Of a stretch of 7,190 nucleotides of DNA, positions 5,510 through 7,190 are shown one piece after another (position 1 is the first letter of the stretch; each line of letters opens with the position of its first letter). The stretch is from Gemmatimonadaceae bacterium (GTDB lineage: Bacteria; Gemmatimonadota; Gemmatimonadetes; Gemmatimonadales; Gemmatimonadaceae): contig JANYKY010000366.1 in the NCBI GenBank assembly GCA_025357975.1, forward strand, positions 1 through 7,190, read 5' to 3'. The notes under the pieces were generated by a model that was given only the letters and a program-made list of their open reading frames with translations, made no database searches and was not told where the DNA came from. A program made the position numbers and the translations under genes.

Positions 5510-7190
5510 AGCACACCTCTCGACAAAATCAAAGAGACATTCTCCGAGTTCTACACGATCGATCGTGAGCTCGGGCGCGGCGGGATGGCGACCGTTTACC
5601 TCGCGCAGGACGCGAAACACGAGCGACTCGTCGCGCTGAAGGTTCTGCATCCCGAGCTTGCAGCGAGCCTCGGTCCGGATCGTTTTCTCCGGGAGATCAA
5701 GCTAGCTGCGCGTTTGAATCATCCTCACATCCTGCCACTGCACGATTCGGGAGAAGCGCACGGATTTCTGTTTTATGTGATGCCTTACGTTGAAGGTGAA
5801 TCGCTGCGCGAGCGACTCGACCGAGAGCGTCAGCTCCCGATTGAGGAGGCCGTTCATCACGGACGCGCAATCGCATCCGCGCTCGACTACGCGCATCGGC
5901 AGAACATCGTGCATCGCGACATCAAGCCAGAGAACGTGATGCTCTATGAGGGCGAAGCGATGGTGATGGATTTCGGAATCGCCAAGGCGGTAAGCTCCGC
6001 GGGCTCCGACACGCTCACGCAAACCGGAATGATGATCGGCACGCCCGCTTATGTCAGTCCCGAGCAAGCCGCCGGCGAGACCAATCTCGACGGGAGAAGC
6101 GACCAATACAGCCTCGGCTGCGTGATGTACGAGATGTTGAGTGGCGAGAGGCCTTTCACCGGCCCAACGGCGCAGGCCATCATGGCCAAGCGCTTCACTG
6201 ACACGGTAAAGCCCCTGCGCACCATACGAAGCAGCGTTCCGGAATCCGTCGAGCGGGCAGTATCAAAGGCGATGTCGGCCGAAATTGGAACACGATTCAG
6301 GACTTCAGCTCAATTCGCTCAGGCTCTCGCGTCCAACAGTCTCACCACTCCAAGCGACACCGCTACCATTCCGCAGCAAACTGTTTCGTCGGCAAAGTCT
6401 GTCGCCGTCCTGCCCTTCTCGAACATGAGCAATGACCCCGAGAACGAATACTTCGCGGACGGCATGGCCGAAGAAATCATCAACGCCTTGTCGCGCATTC
6501 AGTCGTTACGGGTCGCTTCGCGCACTGTCTCGTTTGCACTGAAGGGCAAGAATGAAGATCTCGCCGAGGTGGGGAAAAAACTGCGCGTGTCCACCGTTCT
6601 CGACGGCAGCGTGCGGCGAATGGGGAATCGCCTGCGGATCACGGCGCAGCTCGTGAACGTTGCTGACGGGTATCAACTGTGGTCTGAGCGCTATGACCGC
6701 GAGATGGAAGATGTGTTCGCGATCCAGGACGACATCTCTCAATCGATCGTGAAAGCGCTACGTGTCATCCTGAGCGAAGGCGAAAAGAAGCAGATCGAAA
6801 AAGGTCGCGCAGTGAACGTCAAAGCATACGATTACTATCTGCGTGGCCGGCAGCAATTTCACCAGCTTCGCCGGAAGAGTCTCGAGTACGCGCGGCAGAT
6901 GTTCTCGCGCGCGATCGAGATCGATCCGGAGTATGCGCGCGCCTACGCGGGTATGGCTGATTGCTACTCGTTCCTCTATACGTATTTCGATGCGCGCGAG
7001 TTCAACCTTCGGCAGGCGGATATCGCAAGCAGCAAGGCGCTCGAACTCGAGCCCGAGTTGGCCGAGGCACATGTGGCGCGAGGTCTCGCAGTGTCACTAA
7101 GCAAGAGATTCGACGAGGCCGAGACTGAGTTCGAGACGGCACTCAAGCTCGATCCGAAACTGTACGAGGCATCGCTGTTGTTCGCGCGCG
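5504..7190 (+). CDS. Soluble serine/threonine protein kinase with TolB-like and TPR domains (paralog 4, 3' end outside window)
   Basis: The frame stays open from ATG 5504 to the right edge: 562 codons plus one base, ending inside the TPR region. It aligns to gene 3 without gaps. The kinase domain is complete: glycine loop from G24, K46, E64, HRD 137-139, K141, N144, DFG 156-158 and TQT at 172-174. The polar linker (LTTPSDTATIPQQTVS) has no membrane helix. The TolB/FlgO-like domain begins SVAVLPFSNMSNDPENEYF and differs most from the other copies in its middle (TVSFALKGK, EDLAEVGKKLRV, DGSVRRMGN). Further on, GYQLWSERYDREMEDVF resembles gene 1 rather than genes 2 and 3, while GLAVSLSKRFDEAE resembles genes 2 and 3. 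Residues SLLFAR near the edge replace the PYWYGR of genes 2 and 3. The start is supported by the 1-nt overlap with gene 3 and a weak AGG 7 nt upstream; GTG 5501 is an in-frame alternative. Probably about 720 aa in full. Substrate and signal are unknown. Confidence 0.95.
   Translation, partial: MQSTPLDKIKETFSEFYTIDRELGRGGMATVYLAQDAKHERLVALKVLHPELAASLGPDRFLREIKLAARLNHPHILPLHDSGEAHGFLFYVMPYVEGESLRERLDRERQLPIEEAVHHGRAIASALDYAHRQNIVHRDIKPENVMLYEGEAMVMDFGIAKAVSSAGSDTLTQTGMMIGTPAYVSPEQAAGETNLDGRSDQYSLGCVMYEMLSGERPFTGPTAQAIMAKRFTDTVKPLRTIRSSVPESVERAVSKAMSAEIGTRFRTSAQFAQALASNSLTTPSDTATIPQQTVSSAKSVAVLPFSNMSNDPENEYFADGMAEEIINALSRIQSLRVASRTVSFALKGKNEDLAEVGKKLRVSTVLDGSVRRMGNRLRITAQLVNVADGYQLWSERYDREMEDVFAIQDDISQSIVKALRVILSEGEKKQIEKGRAVNVKAYDYYLRGRQQFHQLRRKSLEYARQMFSRAIEIDPEYARAYAGMADCYSFLYTYFDAREFNLRQADIASSKALELEPELAEAHVARGLAVSLSKRFDEAETEFETALKLDPKLYEASLLFAR
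5957..5988 (+). repeat. 32-nt tract identical between genes 4 and 2
   Basis: This is the gene 4 partner of the tract at 1614-1645 in gene 2, over the DFG segment of the kinase domain. The flanking bases differ on both sides. Confidence 0.7.

Larger units (their letters stand above)
1..7190 (+). repeat. Tandem array of four diverged ~2.17-kb gene-length repeats
   Basis: The window is made of direct repeats, each one a gene. Starts recur at 1158, 3336 and 5504 (spacing 2178 and 2168). Stops recur at 1158, 3329 and 5504 (spacing 2171 and 2175). Proteins align with almost no length change, and DNA shows many silent differences, so the duplications are not recent. Both outer units are cut by the window edges, so the true copy number may exceed four. 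There is no transposase, integrase or flanking inverted repeat in view. Unequal crossing-over within the array is a plausible origin, but that is inference. Confidence 0.9.

Noticed and set aside
5702..6106. Minus-strand open frame of 134 aa
   Set aside because: It is antisense to the kinase domain of gene 4, has no independent signal, and has no equivalent intact frame opposite the other kinase copies.
1..7190. Mobile element, CRISPR, phage or defence system
   Set aside because: There is no transposase, integrase, short regular repeat/spacer pattern, nuclease or terminal inverted repeat; every base is accounted for by the kinase paralogs except the 6-nt gap.

Overview
The whole window is coding, all on the plus strand. 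It is a head-to-tail array of four paralogous genes, each about 2.17 kb where complete. Each complete protein has the same three parts: an N-terminal Hanks-type serine/threonine kinase (about residues 18-277), a central TolB/FlgO-like domain of the kind found in adenylate cyclase and CadC-like regulators (about residues 297-440), and a C-terminal tetratricopeptide (TPR) superhelix running to the stop. Genes 2 (723 aa) and 3 (722 aa) are complete. Gene 1 is cut by the left edge, so only the end of its TolB-like domain and its TPR region are seen. Gene 4 is cut by the right edge inside its TPR region.

The likely source is a member of the Gemmatimonadota, possibly from soil or sediment. The reasons are the moderately high GC, the characteristic kinase opening (YTIDRELGRGGMATVYLAQD), the phrase LNHPHILPLHDSG, and the kinase-TolB-TPR architecture, which is expanded in that phylum. 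Acidobacteriota is the main alternative. This rests on remembered family patterns, not on a search.

Layout: gene 1 (1-1158, partial), a TGATG stop/start overlap, gene 2 (1158-3329), a 6-nt gap, gene 3 (3336-5504), another TGATG overlap, gene 4 (5504-7190, partial). There is no room for a promoter or terminator between genes, so the four are probably co-transcribed and translationally coupled. No stretch longer than 6 bases lies outside a gene. No RNA gene, mobile element or CRISPR array is visible.

All three visible kinase domains keep the glycine loop, the ATP lysine, the alpha-C glutamate, HRD, DFG and an activation loop with a TQT motif, so all should be active. None shows a transmembrane helix between kinase and TolB-like domain, so these look like cytosolic kinases whose input or partners act through the TolB and TPR parts. 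The copies are clearly diverged (genes 2 and 3 are about 80% identical in protein by hand count). They agree in almost all lengths and show patchy similarity that suggests exchange between copies. The function of the array is unknown. The most notable points are its size, the conserved overlapping junctions, and the single amber codon that separates genes 2 and 3 in one reading frame.
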